Shown one piece after another: positions 27,206 to 37,687 of a stretch of 64,000 bases of DNA (the stretch's first letter is position 1; the number at the start of each line of letters is the position of its first letter). The notes under the pieces were generated by a model. It made no database searches. It was not told the origin of the DNA and saw only the letters and a program-made list of their open reading frames with translations. The stretch spans positions 248,001 to 312,000 of the forward strand of contig NZ_NAIA01000003.1 of the NCBI RefSeq assembly GCF_002192535.1, read 5' to 3'. Source of the stretch: Polynucleobacter hirudinilacicola (lineage in GTDB: Bacteria > Pseudomonadota > Gammaproteobacteria > Burkholderiales > Burkholderiaceae). The position numbers were made by a program, and so were the translations under genes.

Positions 27206-28111
27206 ATGTTAAGCCCATCCCCAAATTCTTCCAAGAAGGCATTTAGCCGGGTAGCTCTTGTCGGCAAATTGCAGGCAGATGGGGTTGAAGAGCGCTTAAA
27301 TGACCTAGCCAAACTGGTTTCAGGCCTAGGCTGTGAGGTTTTTATTGAGGCCGATACTGCCGCCCACCTTGGCTTAAATAGCTATCCCACCAAAACAGCC
27401 CAAGACTTTGCAGGGGCAATTGACCTAGTAGTAGTTTTGGGCGGTGACGGAACCATGCTGGGCATCGCTCGTCAATTGGCGGGCAGCAACGTTCCGCTCG
27501 TCGGAATCAATATGGGTCGCCTAGGCTACATGACGGATATTCCAATTCAGTCTGTAAAAGATACTCTCTCGAAAATCATCGCTGGTGAATACGAGGCTGA
27601 TACCAGAACATTGTTAGATGCTGTTGTACTTCGTGACGGCAAAGTCATTAATCGTGCCTTGGCACTTAACGATGTTGTCGTAAACCGCTCTGGGATTTCT
27701 GGGATGGTGGAGTTAGCAGTGCGCGTCAATGGATCTTTTATGTATAACCAACGATCCGATGGTTTGATTGTCTCGACTCCAACCGGCTCAACTGCTTACG
27801 CTCTATCTGCTGGCGGCCCCATTTTGCACCCGCATGTTGCAGGCATTTTGTTGGTACCAATTGCACCCCACTCACTTTCTAATCGGCCGATTGTGTTGCC
27901 ACAAGATAGCGTTACAGTGATTGAGGTCATTAATGGCCTTGAGGTGATTGTCAATTTTGATATGCAATCGCAAACCAATTTACAGAGTGGCGATACGATC
28001 GAAGTCCGTCAATCCGACAAAACAATTGACCTTTTACACCCCAGCAATCACAGCGACTACAAAACTTTGCGTGAGAAATTGCATTGGAATGAATACCCGT
28101 CGACCTTCTAA
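27206..28111 (+). CDS. nadK: NAD kinase
   Basis: Phosphorylates NAD to NADP. The 301-aa protein has GGDGT at residues 79-83, the NMGRLGYMTDI motif, NDVVVNRSGISGM, and DGLIVSTPTGSTAYALSAGGPI. I start at ATG 27206, since an upstream in-frame ATG at 27131 lies inside the divergent hrcA and adds unrelated residues. TTTAAT stands six bases upstream. Divergent hrcA and downstream recN are a conserved betaproteobacterial neighbourhood. Confidence 0.95.
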   Translation: MLSPSPNSSKKAFSRVALVGKLQADGVEERLNDLAKLVSGLGCEVFIEADTAAHLGLNSYPTKTAQDFAGAIDLVVVLGGDGTMLGIARQLAGSNVPLVGINMGRLGYMTDIPIQSVKDTLSKIIAGEYEADTRTLLDAVVLRDGKVINRALALNDVVVNRSGISGMVELAVRVNGSFMYNQRSDGLIVSTPTGSTAYALSAGGPILHPHVAGILLVPIAPHSLSNRPIVLPQDSVTVIEVINGLEVIVNFDMQSQTNLQSGDTIEVRQSDKTIDLLHPSNHSDYKTLREKLHWNEYPSTF

Positions 28112-28137
28112 TGTCGAGTTCTTTGCTACGCTAATAC

Positions 28138-29808
28138 ATGCTTCAAACTATCTCACTTCGTGACTTTGTCATTGTTGATCAACTAGAGCTAGACTTCTCT
28201 GCTGGGTTCACTGTCCTCACAGGCGAAACTGGTGCTGGCAAATCGATTCTGCTGGATGCGCTTAGCCTAGTTTTAGGAGAGCGCGCTGACAGTAGCCAAA
28301 TACGGGAAGGCAGTAATCGCGCAGAAATCTCCGCCCTCTTTCGAATTGATCCAGAACTACTTCAACCATTTGGCCAATGGCTAGATGAACAAGGCTTTCC
28401 CACTGAAGATGATGGTCAAAGTCTTTTGCTTAAAAGAACTGTAGAAAGTAACGGTAGAAGTCGTGCTTTTATCAATGGCAGTGTCGCTACCTTGGCACAA
28501 CTGCGCGAAGCAGGCGACCAACTCGTAGATATTCATGGGCAACATGCACACCAACTATTGCTAAAGGGTGGTGCTCAACGAGAATTACTCGATCGTCATG
28601 CTGGCTTATTACCCCTAGCCACTGAGGTAGCCCAATCATTCAGAACACTGAATGAATCTCGTCGTCGCCTAGAACAAGCAGAAAATGCAGGGCAAGATAT
28701 TGAGCGTGAACGTGAGCGCTTAGAGTGGCAACTAGAAGAGCTCACTGAGCTATCACCACAAGAGGGTGAGTGGCTCAGCATTCAAAGTGAACATGCACGA
28801 CTTGCCAATGGGGCAAAAATTATTGGTGGCTGCCAAGAAGCGATTGAGGCTTTAAGTGACGCTGATAACTCGATTGAATCCAGTCTCTCTAAGGTATGTG
28901 GCACTATTGGCGCATTGGCAGAACATGATCCAGCCCTCAGTAATATTAGCGAGACCCTGGAATCTGCCCAAATTCAATTAGATGAAGCCATTCATAGCCT
29001 CAATCGATACTTACAAAAAGTAGATCTTGACCCCGCACGACTTGCACAAGTTGAAGAGCGCATGCAAGCCCTTCATAGTGCTGCTAGAAAATACCGTACT
29101 GAGGCAGATGGATTACCAGCGCTACTACAAGAGACTGCTGAACGCCTAGATGCCCTGACTGCATCTCAGAATATTGAAGCCTTACGTGAAAAAGTAAAGC
29201 AGGAAGAAGCCGCTTATCTCAAGCTTGCAAAACAACTCTCGCAAAAACGTGCAGGAGCCGCAAGCCACCTAGGCAAATTGGTTACAGATGCAATGCAGGA
29301 TTTATCCATGGCAGGGGGACGCCTGGAGATTGCCTTAACTCCACTAAATGAAGGTGGGTCACACGGCTTAGAGCAAGTTGAATTTTTGGTTGCAGGGCAT
29401 GCTGGCAGTACGCCACGCTCTTTGGCTAAAGTTGCCTCCGGCGGCGAGCTGGCACGTATCAGCCTAGCAATAAGCGTAATCACTAGCAAAGCATCATTTA
29501 CACCCACCCTCATATTTGATGAAGTTGATGCCGGTATTGGTGGCGCCGTTGCAGAAACTGTTGGCAAGCTGTTACACCAATTGGGACAATCTCATCAAAT
29601 CTTGTGCGTCACCCATTTACCTCAAGTTGCAGCACAAGGTAATCACCATCTCAAAGTTAGTAAGTCACAATCAGGCGATAAAACAATCTCGCAAGTACAG
29701 CCTTTAGGTAGGGCAGAACGCGTTGAGGAGGTCGCACGCATGTTAGGTGGCGCAACAATCACTGATACCACACGTCGCCATGCTCGCGAGTTACTAGAAC
29801 ACAACTAG
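28138..29808 (+). CDS. recN: DNA repair protein RecN
   Basis: SMC-like ATPase acting in double-strand break repair. Walker A GETGAGKS is at residues 29-36. A long coiled-coil middle follows (for instance RRLEQAENAGQDIERERER and the matching return helix). The C-terminal head has the signature ASGGELARISLAI and Walker B TLIFDEVDAGIGG. 556 aa is normal. It lies 26 bases downstream of nadK and ends three bases before the convergent glnE stop. No LexA box was recognised upstream. Confidence 0.96.
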   Translation: MLQTISLRDFVIVDQLELDFSAGFTVLTGETGAGKSILLDALSLVLGERADSSQIREGSNRAEISALFRIDPELLQPFGQWLDEQGFPTEDDGQSLLLKRTVESNGRSRAFINGSVATLAQLREAGDQLVDIHGQHAHQLLLKGGAQRELLDRHAGLLPLATEVAQSFRTLNESRRRLEQAENAGQDIERERERLEWQLEELTELSPQEGEWLSIQSEHARLANGAKIIGGCQEAIEALSDADNSIESSLSKVCGTIGALAEHDPALSNISETLESAQIQLDEAIHSLNRYLQKVDLDPARLAQVEERMQALHSAARKYRTEADGLPALLQETAERLDALTASQNIEALREKVKQEEAAYLKLAKQLSQKRAGAASHLGKLVTDAMQDLSMAGGRLEIALTPLNEGGSHGLEQVEFLVAGHAGSTPRSLAKVASGGELARISLAISVITSKASFTPTLIFDEVDAGIGGAVAETVGKLLHQLGQSHQILCVTHLPQVAAQGNHHLKVSKSQSGDKTISQVQPLGRAERVEEVARMLGGATITDTTRRHARELLEHN

Positions 29809-29811
29809 ACT

Positions 29812-32625
29812 TTAAGAACTTCTCTCTGCATCAGAAGGTGCCTGGAAAATTTCTAGCCAGAGTGAGGTCACAACAGATCTAGCGTCTCTTAATTCAGACT
29901 CATTATCTAGCTTAATGCGGGTTTTTTCTGCCCCATCCAGACGCAAGCGATGTTGACGTGACCTTAATAGACGATAAGCACTACCCACTAAGTGGGCAAT
30001 TTTTTGATCAACCAAACCTACCTCTCCAGCAATGCGGAGTAGGGCAATATTGCCAAGATTGCCAATCAGTTGTGAGTGTTGATGTGAGTAAGCTAGTACC
30101 AAGAACTGCACAATAAATTCAATATCCACCATGCCGCCAGAGTCGTGCTTGAGGTCGAACTCGCCACTTGCATTGGGATGACCCGCATGAACCTTACGGC
30201 GCATCTCCAGAATTTCAATCCGCAGCTGATCAATATTTCGTTGCTGACTTAATACTTCTGAGCGCACTAGCTCAAAGTCTAAGCCTACGACTGCATTACC
30301 TGCCGAGCAGCGTGCCCTAGTTAAAGCTTGATGCTCCCAAACCCAAGCGGCATTATCACCTTCACGCATTTGATACTTCTTAAAAGCCTCAGCATTGGTT
30401 ACTAAAAATCCAGCCGAGCCATTAGGGCGAAGCCGAGTATCAATTTCAAATAAACTGCCGGTCGATGTAAACGCAGTTAACCAATTAATCATGCGTTTAG
30501 CTAATAGTGCATAGATTTCTTGCGCAGCATAATCAGCCTCATCTGATTGGTACAAAAATACCAAATCAAGATCAGAAGCATAGCCAAGCTCTTTACCACC
30601 CAACTTGCCATACGAAATCACTGCAAATGGCGCAAGGAAATCTTGTGGTAAACCAAACTTCTGAGCTACACCAGGCCATACCCGTTCAAATGTAGTCTGC
30701 AACATCAGGTCGGCTAATGCGGATAAATGATCACTCACCTTTTCAACTGATAGAGGCTCATCAACACCGATACCAAGGTCGGCTAAGAGCGTGATAAATG
30801 TCTCAGTATGGTGAGTTACGCGCAAAATATCCATCGCCTGCTCCGAGCCGTCACCTTCAGCCATGACATCATCAAGACGCATGTTCAGATTAGCTTTTAC
30901 TTCTTGCCAATACTCCTTAGGCTGCTCGATCAAGGCCATCTCAGTTCTTGAGTTGAGTAAGTGATCCAATAAATGTGGGTGTCTTGTCAGATATTGAGCG
31001 CCCCATTGAGATGCTTTGAGTAAATCGAGCACATTGAATAGCGCCCTTGGGTATTCAGCCAAAATAGATAAGTAGGCACTGCGTCTTGCAATAGCCTCTA
31101 GTAAATCAAAAAATCGCAATAGGGCCTGATCACCGCCATCATGCTGCAAGCTTTCTGCAGCCTTACGCATCAAATTATCAAAGATAAGTCGACTTTTCTC
31201 GGGCAGCTGTCTTTGCTTAGGGCTGTCAACCCACAAACTCCAGCGCGCAAGAGTTTGTGGGAAATATTGCGCATCTGGCTCCCAACTTAAATCTATGGGA
31301 ACAAGCTCTAATCGAGAACTGTCATCTAATAAGAACGCTTTTTCAAACAGACGAGCAACATTATTTTGATGACGATCTAACTCCGCCATGAAAGATTGAC
31401 TCTCGCTTTCTAGACCCCCTTCTGCCATTGATGAAGCTAAGCGTGAACGAGCTGACTCATCATCTGGTAGGTAGTGGGTTTGTTGATCATCCCAAACCTG
31501 AATACGATGCTCGAGGCGCCTCAAAAAAATGTAAGCCGATTGCAAGGCCTCGATTTCTTCTGAGGGCAAAATTCCTCGCCGCCCAATTAAACTGAGAACC
31601 TCTAAAGTAGGGCGGATCCTAAAGCGAGGGTCAGTTCCTCCTCGCATCAACTGAAACATTTGCGCGAGAAACTCAATCTCTCGAATGCCGCCGCGACCCA
31701 ACTTAATATCGCGGGAGCGGCCCTGATGTCCTGATGAGCGCTTATCAGCCTCATGCTGAATCTGTGCATGCAGATCCCGGATGGATGCGATCACGCCATA
31801 ATCCAAATGGCGTCGATATACAAATGGGCGAATGAGTTGATCCAACTCCTTTGCACAATACAGATGCTCAGATGAACCAGGTAACGGTGCAATCAGGCGA
31901 CCTTTAATCCAGGCATAACGCTCCCACTCTCTACCTTGAACTAAAAGATATTCTTCTAGCATCTCCAAGCTGCATACCAATGGCCCTGAGTCACCATTAG
32001 GGCGCAAGCGCATATCTACCCGAAAAACAAAACCATTTTCATCATGCTCAGATAAGAGCCTCATTAAATGCTTACCCATACGAGAGAACCATTCATGGTT
32101 TGAAAGGCTCTTGGGTCCACCTAAAGTTTCACCCTCATGCTCATACAAGAAAATCAAATCGATATCAGAGGAGAGGTTCAGCTCGAGGCCGCCTAATTTG
32201 CCCATGCCAACGACCATCAGAGGCATCTCAGCATTATTGGGCTTACTCCAAGGAAGCCCAAATCGATTTTTTAAATCCTCGCGTATGTAAGCAATAGAGT
32301 TTGCAACCGCCAACTCAGCAAAATGGCTCAGGCCATGAGTTACCTCATCTAAACTCGCCATTCCATTGAGATCCCGAAATGCGATCCAAATCATTAACCG
32401 CTGCCTAGCAAGCCGCAGATTGGCCATAAACTGGGCCTCTTCCAGCCCCAACCCCTGCTGAGAGATTCCAGAAGTTTTTAGTAAATTTTGGATGCCCTGC
32501 AAATCGACCTTTATCTGTCCGCAAGACCTCAGCCAGTCAATCCATTCGGGGCGAGCATTGAGCCAGCGCCGCGCATAGGTGGAATGCTGCTCTAGAAAAG
32601 CAATTTGTCGAGAAAATTCATCCAT
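29812..32625 (-). CDS. glnE: Bifunctional glutamine synthetase adenylyltransferase/deadenylylase
   Basis: Controls glutamine synthetase by adding or removing AMP in response to PII and glutamine. Two nucleotidyltransferase-like domains are visible: an N-terminal deadenylylase half with GGLELNLSSDIDLIFLYEHEG and a C-terminal adenylylase half with GGKELGYASDLDLVFLYQ, each followed by RLRPNG. 937 aa is normal. No glnB or glnA lies nearby. TAAGAT is six bases and GGGGGA directly before the ATG. Divergent from the yhdP-like gene. Confidence 0.96.
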   Translation of the reverse strand: MDEFSRQIAFLEQHSTYARRWLNARPEWIDWLRSCGQIKVDLQGIQNLLKTSGISQQGLGLEEAQFMANLRLARQRLMIWIAFRDLNGMASLDEVTHGLSHFAELAVANSIAYIREDLKNRFGLPWSKPNNAEMPLMVVGMGKLGGLELNLSSDIDLIFLYEHEGETLGGPKSLSNHEWFSRMGKHLMRLLSEHDENGFVFRVDMRLRPNGDSGPLVCSLEMLEEYLLVQGREWERYAWIKGRLIAPLPGSSEHLYCAKELDQLIRPFVYRRHLDYGVIASIRDLHAQIQHEADKRSSGHQGRSRDIKLGRGGIREIEFLAQMFQLMRGGTDPRFRIRPTLEVLSLIGRRGILPSEEIEALQSAYIFLRRLEHRIQVWDDQQTHYLPDDESARSRLASSMAEGGLESESQSFMAELDRHQNNVARLFEKAFLLDDSSRLELVPIDLSWEPDAQYFPQTLARWSLWVDSPKQRQLPEKSRLIFDNLMRKAAESLQHDGGDQALLRFFDLLEAIARRSAYLSILAEYPRALFNVLDLLKASQWGAQYLTRHPHLLDHLLNSRTEMALIEQPKEYWQEVKANLNMRLDDVMAEGDGSEQAMDILRVTHHTETFITLLADLGIGVDEPLSVEKVSDHLSALADLMLQTTFERVWPGVAQKFGLPQDFLAPFAVISYGKLGGKELGYASDLDLVFLYQSDEADYAAQEIYALLAKRMINWLTAFTSTGSLFEIDTRLRPNGSAGFLVTNAEAFKKYQMREGDNAAWVWEHQALTRARCSAGNAVVGLDFELVRSEVLSQQRNIDQLRIEILEMRRKVHAGHPNASGEFDLKHDSGGMVDIEFIVQFLVLAYSHQHSQLIGNLGNIALLRIAGEVGLVDQKIAHLVGSAYRLLRSRQHRLRLDGAEKTRIKLDNESELRDARSVVTSLWLEIFQAPSDAERSS

Positions 32626-32666
32626 TCCCCCATCTTAATCCGTACCCTAATTCTGATGCTAGAAGC

Positions 32667-32696
32667 TTGGCGACCGACTCCAGGCTGACGGATAAT
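32667..32696 (+). promoter_or_regulatory. Candidate promoter of the yhdP-like gene
   Basis: TTGGCG (32667-32672), 18-base spacer, GATAAT (32691-32696). The -10 ends seven bases before the ATG at 32704, so the mRNA would have little or no leader, although AGGGG lies between. Confidence 0.5.
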
Positions 32697-32703
32697 AGGG
32701 GTC

Positions 32704-35700
32704 ATGCTGCAAAACATCATCCCGCCTCGCCTCAAGAGCTTGCTGGCAAAACGCCCCCAAAGTTTTGACGGGCCTTGGCGTAAACGCGCCCTCTTTCTTT
32801 GCGGATTTGTTTTGGTCTTGTTTGTGGTCGGCCACCTGGGAATTCGTTTCATAGTTTGGCCTCAAATTGAAAAATCTAAAGCTTCAGTAGAAAGACTCAT
32901 TAGTGCTCGCATTGGTGTTGATGTTGCCATGGATGATTTAAGGGTTTCTTGGACTGGCATCCGGCCCGAGTTTGAGCTCGATGGCCTACGCTTTAATGGC
33001 CCTGACAAATCGAGGCCCTTATTGCAGATTGCCAAAATTCGCGGTGAGCTCAGCTGGAATTCCTTCTACCACCTAGCACCCTATTTCCATGAGCTCTACT
33101 TTGAAGGCGCTCAAATTTATGCTGAGCGCGATAAAAAAGGCTTGATCAATATTGCCGGCATTGCAACTCACGGGAATTCAAATGATTACGGATTCGAAAA
33201 TTGGCTTCTCGCGCAAAACGAGATTGAAGTTAACAATGTTGAAATATTTTGGTCTGATCAGCTAGATAAAAAATTAAGTACTTCGTTTCAAATTCAAAAT
33301 CTAGTACTCATTAATGGCCTACGCAGTCATAAAGCCTCACTGAAAACAACAACTCCGTGGGCTAATGGCCCCATACAGGTTGAGGCAAACTTTGTTCACC
33401 ACCTCGGTGGCCAGGCTGGCAATTGGCGTGACTGGATTGGTAATATCTCGTGGGATGTAGCCGATCTCAATCTCAGTCAAATTGCAAAAGAATTTACTCT
33501 TCCACTCCACGCTTTAGAGGGAAAGCTGAGCTCTAAGGGAAAATTAAAAATTGATAACGGCCAACCCGATGGTGGAGTAGTCTTTATAGCTGCAGATAAC
33601 CTTGTAATTCAGCTCGCCAAAAATGAAGATGGGATTGCTTTAGGTAGATTGGAAACCAATCTCACCCAAGAAAATGATGGCGGCTTAATTTCTGTCACTA
33701 CCAAAACATTTGCCTGGCGCGATATTGATAGTTCAAAGACTGGGCCATTAGAAAACTTAAGTCCGATGACTTTTGCCTGGAGTCCTCCAGGTTCCGATGG
33801 TGAGATTAAAGAATTTAGATTCTCTTCCCCTAAAATTTTGGTTGAAGATGTAGCTCTATTCGCATTGAACTTACCGCTATCTAAAAAAGTTCATCAATGG
33901 ATTAAGGCCTCTCGTGCAGATGGTGAATTACAAAATCTCGATATCCGCTGGTCTGAGAGTAAATCTTCCCTATCGTCATTAAATATTCCTGGTGGATGGT
34001 TTAAATCAAACAAATTGGATTTTTCTATTAGCGCCAAGCTTGTTAATCTGGGCTTTATTGGCATCGACAAATCTATGCCATCTGCTTCAAATCTATCCGG
34101 GTTTATTAGTGCCGATCAAAATCAAGGAAGCTTTTCTATTAATTCCAGCGACCTCGAGATTGAGATCAATGATTTATTGGTTGATCCCAAAATTCAATTA
34201 GATCGCGCCAATGGACAGGTGACCTGGTCAAAGAAAAAAGGGAATTGGATTGTTAATGCAAAACAGCTGGCCCTCAGTAATCCGGAAATAGATACAACGC
34301 TCAATATCAATTACGTGATTGGGGCCGCCAAGAAGCCGGATTTCATGACTCTGGATATGGACTTTGCAAAAGCCGATCTAGCTACCGCATACCGCTACCT
34401 ACCTCTTGGCATGGGTAAAGAGGCCAGACAGTACTTGAGCAAAGCATTTACTGCAGGCACCATACAAAAAGGTAGCCTACATATTAAAGGCGATCCCAAT
34501 GGCGTCCCCTTCCCCAATAGTGGCGATGGTGAATTCACCCTCAATCTACCAATCGTAGGGGCTACGTTCTACCCAGTCCCGTTATTGCCAAGCAACTTAG
34601 GAGTTTGGTCTGCATTTAGCAAAGTAAATGGCGTACTTGCAATGCAAAACTCAAACTTGAAGGTAGATATTTCTAAAGCTAACTTCAAAGATGTACAGCT
34701 CAGTCAATTCCATGCAGAAATTCCAAATGTCAGTGCAAAGCAGTTAATGCTATCCGTGAATGGCAATGCCCAGGGCGATGCTCCACAGATGCTAGAGTAT
34801 CTATTCGCCTCTCCATTTGCTAAAAAGCAAAATAAGATAGAAAAGAATCTACGAGTAAGTGGGCCAATTAACCTTGACCTAGGACTAAAGATCCCCCTCT
34901 CGACTAACGATGACACTGGCGTTGATATCAAGCTGGATCTAACTGGTAACAAAGCACAGTGGGCAAATTTACCGCCACTGGAGAATCTCAAAGGAAAAAT
35001 TCGGATTACCGAAGTGAATCCTGAATTTGAAAATGTCACTGCAACCTTCTTGGGCGGGACTTTAAACATCGGTAGCTCACCCTCAGCACCAGGTAAACAA
35101 AACTTTAATATTACGGGCGCTATTACTGCGAACTTTATTAAAGACTATCTTGTAAAAACACTCAACAATGAGGCTTCTCCAATTCTGGAGGCAATGAGTG
35201 GATCTGCCAAATACGAAGGCACTCTCAGCTTTAATAAAACTGGTAGCGAAACCAATCTCAAATTTGATCTGCGTAATTGGGCAAGTGCCGCTCCAATGCC
35301 AGCCAAGAAGCTGATGGGTACACCCATGACTGGGCAAGTGCTCTTTAAAACAACTACCAGCAATGAAGGTAGCGCAAATCGCTTTAGCTGGACTGGAAAG
35401 TTTGGAGACCTATATACAGTTCAAGGAGACATGAATAGCAATGATGAGTTGCGCTATGCCCTTGGCATAGGTGCACCGGCGAATTTATCCCAGACTGGAT
35501 TCCAAATGAATCTAGCTAGCAATGAGCTCGATATGGATGCTTGGTTAGATTTCTTTGGAAAACAAAAACAACAAAGTAATACTCCCCCAATAACTAGCTC
35601 TGAAACCACTAGCGTTAATTTAACTGCACAGGTGAAGAAGCTCATTTTGTTTGACCGCATCTGGCAAGACCTCAATTTATCGGCAAGCAATAAAACGAAT

Positions 35701-36840
35701 GCTTGGCAGTTGCGAATTAACTCGCCTCTCATTGCAGGTCAAATACAGTATCAGGAATCCAATAATGCCAATCCTAGCGGCCTAGTGAGCGGAAATTTAA
35801 GTCGACTCAAGGTTCCAGATGAGTTCACCCCAGTAATAGAAACAACTAAGGTAGCACAAAAGACTAATGTTGTTGTGAAGAGTAAGCTTTCACCCAATTC
35901 AATTCCAAGTCTAGATGTGACCATCGATGACTTGAATTGGTCAAAGGCACATCTTGGACAAACTAAACTCAAAACAAAGACTAGCAACAATCTATTAACA
36001 ATAGAATCGATTCAATTTAATAATCCCCAAAGCAACTCAATCACCACCGGGCAATGGATTGGTGCCACACCAAACCAAGCCGAGCATAGCAGTATGAATA
36101 TAGATTTGGATGTGAAAGATGCTGGGCGCATTATTGCTAATTGGAGTTCACAAAAATCTGTTGAAGGTGGCCAAGGCAAGCTGACTGCCAATGCAGAGTG
36201 GGATGGCTCGCCCTTTAGTCCCAAATATGAAACTCTTGCTGGTAAGGTCAACCTCAATCTGGAAAAAGGACGCTTATTAGAAGTCGATACTAGCGGCGCT
36301 CAAATTTTGGATGTGCTAAGCCTGCAAAGTCTCTTCAGATTTGCGACCTTAGATCTTCAAGGTAGCCTAGGTAATATTGTTAGCAAGGGAACGCCCTTCA
36401 ACAATATCAATGCAAGCTTCGACCTTAGTAATGGACTGGCCCAAACCAAGCAATTCACCATGAGCCTAGATCAGGCTAGAGTAGCGATGGTAGGACAAAT
36501 CAATATTCCCAAACAAACACAAGATCTGCGCGTGACTATCTTCCCAACCATTGACGCAACTGCTGGCTCCTTAGCTGCTTTTGCGATCAACCCTATTGTT
36601 GGATTGGGTGCACTCGTTGGGCAATACCTCATTACTAATCAAATTAATCGAAATTTACAATCTGATTATTTAATTCAAGGCTCTTGGGATAAGCCAGAAG
36701 TGATTCCGCTAGATCAAAAAGGTCAGCCGATTGATAATAAAACTTTAAATACGATACGTAGCAAAGATTTACTTAAAGAACAAAGTAAACCCAGCCCAAA
36801 CAACGCACCAACCCCAAAACCGCAAACCCAGGCTTTATGA
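32704..36840 (+). CDS. YhdP-like AsmA-family envelope protein (TIGR02099/DUF3971)
   Basis: A very large protein (1378 aa) with one N-terminal membrane anchor (about residues 28-50) and a long periplasmic part rich in beta-strand repeats. It matches the YhdP/TIGR02099 family: DUF3971 in the middle and an AsmA-type C-terminus (VDTSGAQILDVLSLQSLFRFATLDLQG, MVGQINIPKQTQDLRVTIFPT). YhdP, TamB and YdbH are thought to form bridges carrying phospholipids to the outer membrane. A proline-rich tail ends the protein. The stop overlaps the start of the next gene by four bases. Confidence 0.9.
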   Translation: MLQNIIPPRLKSLLAKRPQSFDGPWRKRALFLCGFVLVLFVVGHLGIRFIVWPQIEKSKASVERLISARIGVDVAMDDLRVSWTGIRPEFELDGLRFNGPDKSRPLLQIAKIRGELSWNSFYHLAPYFHELYFEGAQIYAERDKKGLINIAGIATHGNSNDYGFENWLLAQNEIEVNNVEIFWSDQLDKKLSTSFQIQNLVLINGLRSHKASLKTTTPWANGPIQVEANFVHHLGGQAGNWRDWIGNISWDVADLNLSQIAKEFTLPLHALEGKLSSKGKLKIDNGQPDGGVVFIAADNLVIQLAKNEDGIALGRLETNLTQENDGGLISVTTKTFAWRDIDSSKTGPLENLSPMTFAWSPPGSDGEIKEFRFSSPKILVEDVALFALNLPLSKKVHQWIKASRADGELQNLDIRWSESKSSLSSLNIPGGWFKSNKLDFSISAKLVNLGFIGIDKSMPSASNLSGFISADQNQGSFSINSSDLEIEINDLLVDPKIQLDRANGQVTWSKKKGNWIVNAKQLALSNPEIDTTLNINYVIGAAKKPDFMTLDMDFAKADLATAYRYLPLGMGKEARQYLSKAFTAGTIQKGSLHIKGDPNGVPFPNSGDGEFTLNLPIVGATFYPVPLLPSNLGVWSAFSKVNGVLAMQNSNLKVDISKANFKDVQLSQFHAEIPNVSAKQLMLSVNGNAQGDAPQMLEYLFASPFAKKQNKIEKNLRVSGPINLDLGLKIPLSTNDDTGVDIKLDLTGNKAQWANLPPLENLKGKIRITEVNPEFENVTATFLGGTLNIGSSPSAPGKQNFNITGAITANFIKDYLVKTLNNEASPILEAMSGSAKYEGTLSFNKTGSETNLKFDLRNWASAAPMPAKKLMGTPMTGQVLFKTTTSNEGSANRFSWTGKFGDLYTVQGDMNSNDELRYALGIGAPANLSQTGFQMNLASNELDMDAWLDFFGKQKQQSNTPPITSSETTSVNLTAQVKKLILFDRIWQDLNLSASNKTNAWQLRINSPLIAGQIQYQESNNANPSGLVSGNLSRLKVPDEFTPVIETTKVAQKTNVVVKSKLSPNSIPSLDVTIDDLNWSKAHLGQTKLKTKTSNNLLTIESIQFNNPQSNSITTGQWIGATPNQAEHSSMNIDLDVKDAGRIIANWSSQKSVEGGQGKLTANAEWDGSPFSPKYETLAGKVNLNLEKGRLLEVDTSGAQILDVLSLQSLFRFATLDLQGSLGNIVSKGTPFNNINASFDLSNGLAQTKQFTMSLDQARVAMVGQINIPKQTQDLRVTIFPTIDATAGSLAAFAINPIVGLGALVGQYLITNQINRNLQSDYLIQGSWDKPEVIPLDQKGQPIDNKTLNTIRSKDLLKEQSKPSPNNAPTPKPQTQAL

Positions 36841-37667
36841 GCAAATCCAACTCTGTAGAACTCAAAATTGCCGCGATTCAGATGGTATCTAGCGCATCAG
36901 TTCAAGCAAATCTAGAGACGGCTGGCAGGCTGATCCAAGCAGCAGCTCAGGATGAAGCTCAGGTTGTCGTTCTACCGGAATACTTTTGCATCATGGGTCT
37001 GAAAGACACTGATAAGGTCAACATCCGAGAAGCTTTTGGTAGCGGGCCAATTCAAGCAGAACTTGCAGAGCTGGCTAAGGCTAATGGTATTTATTTAATT
37101 GCGGGGACCATTCCCCTTAAAGCAAAAGATCCAAACAAAGTATTGAATACAACCCTCGTCTTTGGCCCAGATGGGCAGAGAGTAGCGCGCTATGACAAGA
37201 TTCATTTATTTGGTTTTCAGACCAATACTGAACGCTACCAAGAGTCTGAAACGATAGAAGCTGGTGAGATACCCGGCATCGTCAAAATTACAGCCAATAA
37301 TACTGAGTGGACTCTTGGACTGAGTATTTGTTATGACTTGCGCTTTCCAGAACTGTACCGCGCGCTTGGGCAAGTAGATTGCCACATCATTCCTGCTGCC
37401 TTTACTTATACAACTGGTAAAGACCATTGGGAAATCCTCTTGCGGGCTCGTGCTATTGAAAACCAATGCTACGTCTTAGCATCTGCGCAAGGCGGGATAC
37501 ACCAAAACCAAAGGCGGACTTGGGGCAATACCATGCTGATCGACCCTTGGGGTAGCATCCTAAGCACTCTTAACGAAGGGGAGGGGTTTATTTCTGGGGT
37601 TTTAAGCAAAGAAAAATTAAACGAGGTACGCTCTAAGTTACCCGCACTTGCACACCGTAAGCTTTAA
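36837..37667 (+). CDS. Carbon-nitrogen hydrolase, Nit/deaminated-glutathione-amidase-like
   Basis: Nitrilase-superfamily amidase of 276 aa. The catalytic triad is visible: E48 in VVLPEYF, K121 in RYDKIHLFG and C165 in [14 protein letters not shown]. The sequence resembles the Nit1/NitFhit subgroup, whose bacterial members are proposed to hydrolyse deaminated glutathione as metabolite repair; substrate is inferred. It overlaps the yhdP-like gene by four bases (ATGA) and precedes tldD by about 20. This three-gene order is common in betaproteobacteria. Confidence 0.88.
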   Translation: MSKSNSVELKIAAIQMVSSASVQANLETAGRLIQAAAQDEAQVVVLPEYFCIMGLKDTDKVNIREAFGSGPIQAELAELAKANGIYLIAGTIPLKAKDPNKVLNTTLVFGPDGQRVARYDKIHLFGFQTNTERYQESETIEAGEIPGIVKITANNTEWTLGLSICYDLRFPELYRALGQVDCHIIPAAFTYTTGKDHWEILLRARAIENQCYVLASAQGGIHQNQRRTWGNTMLIDPWGSILSTLNEGEGFISGVLSKEKLNEVRSKLPALAHRKL

Positions 37668-37687
37668 AGAAAGATTTGCTGAATCAC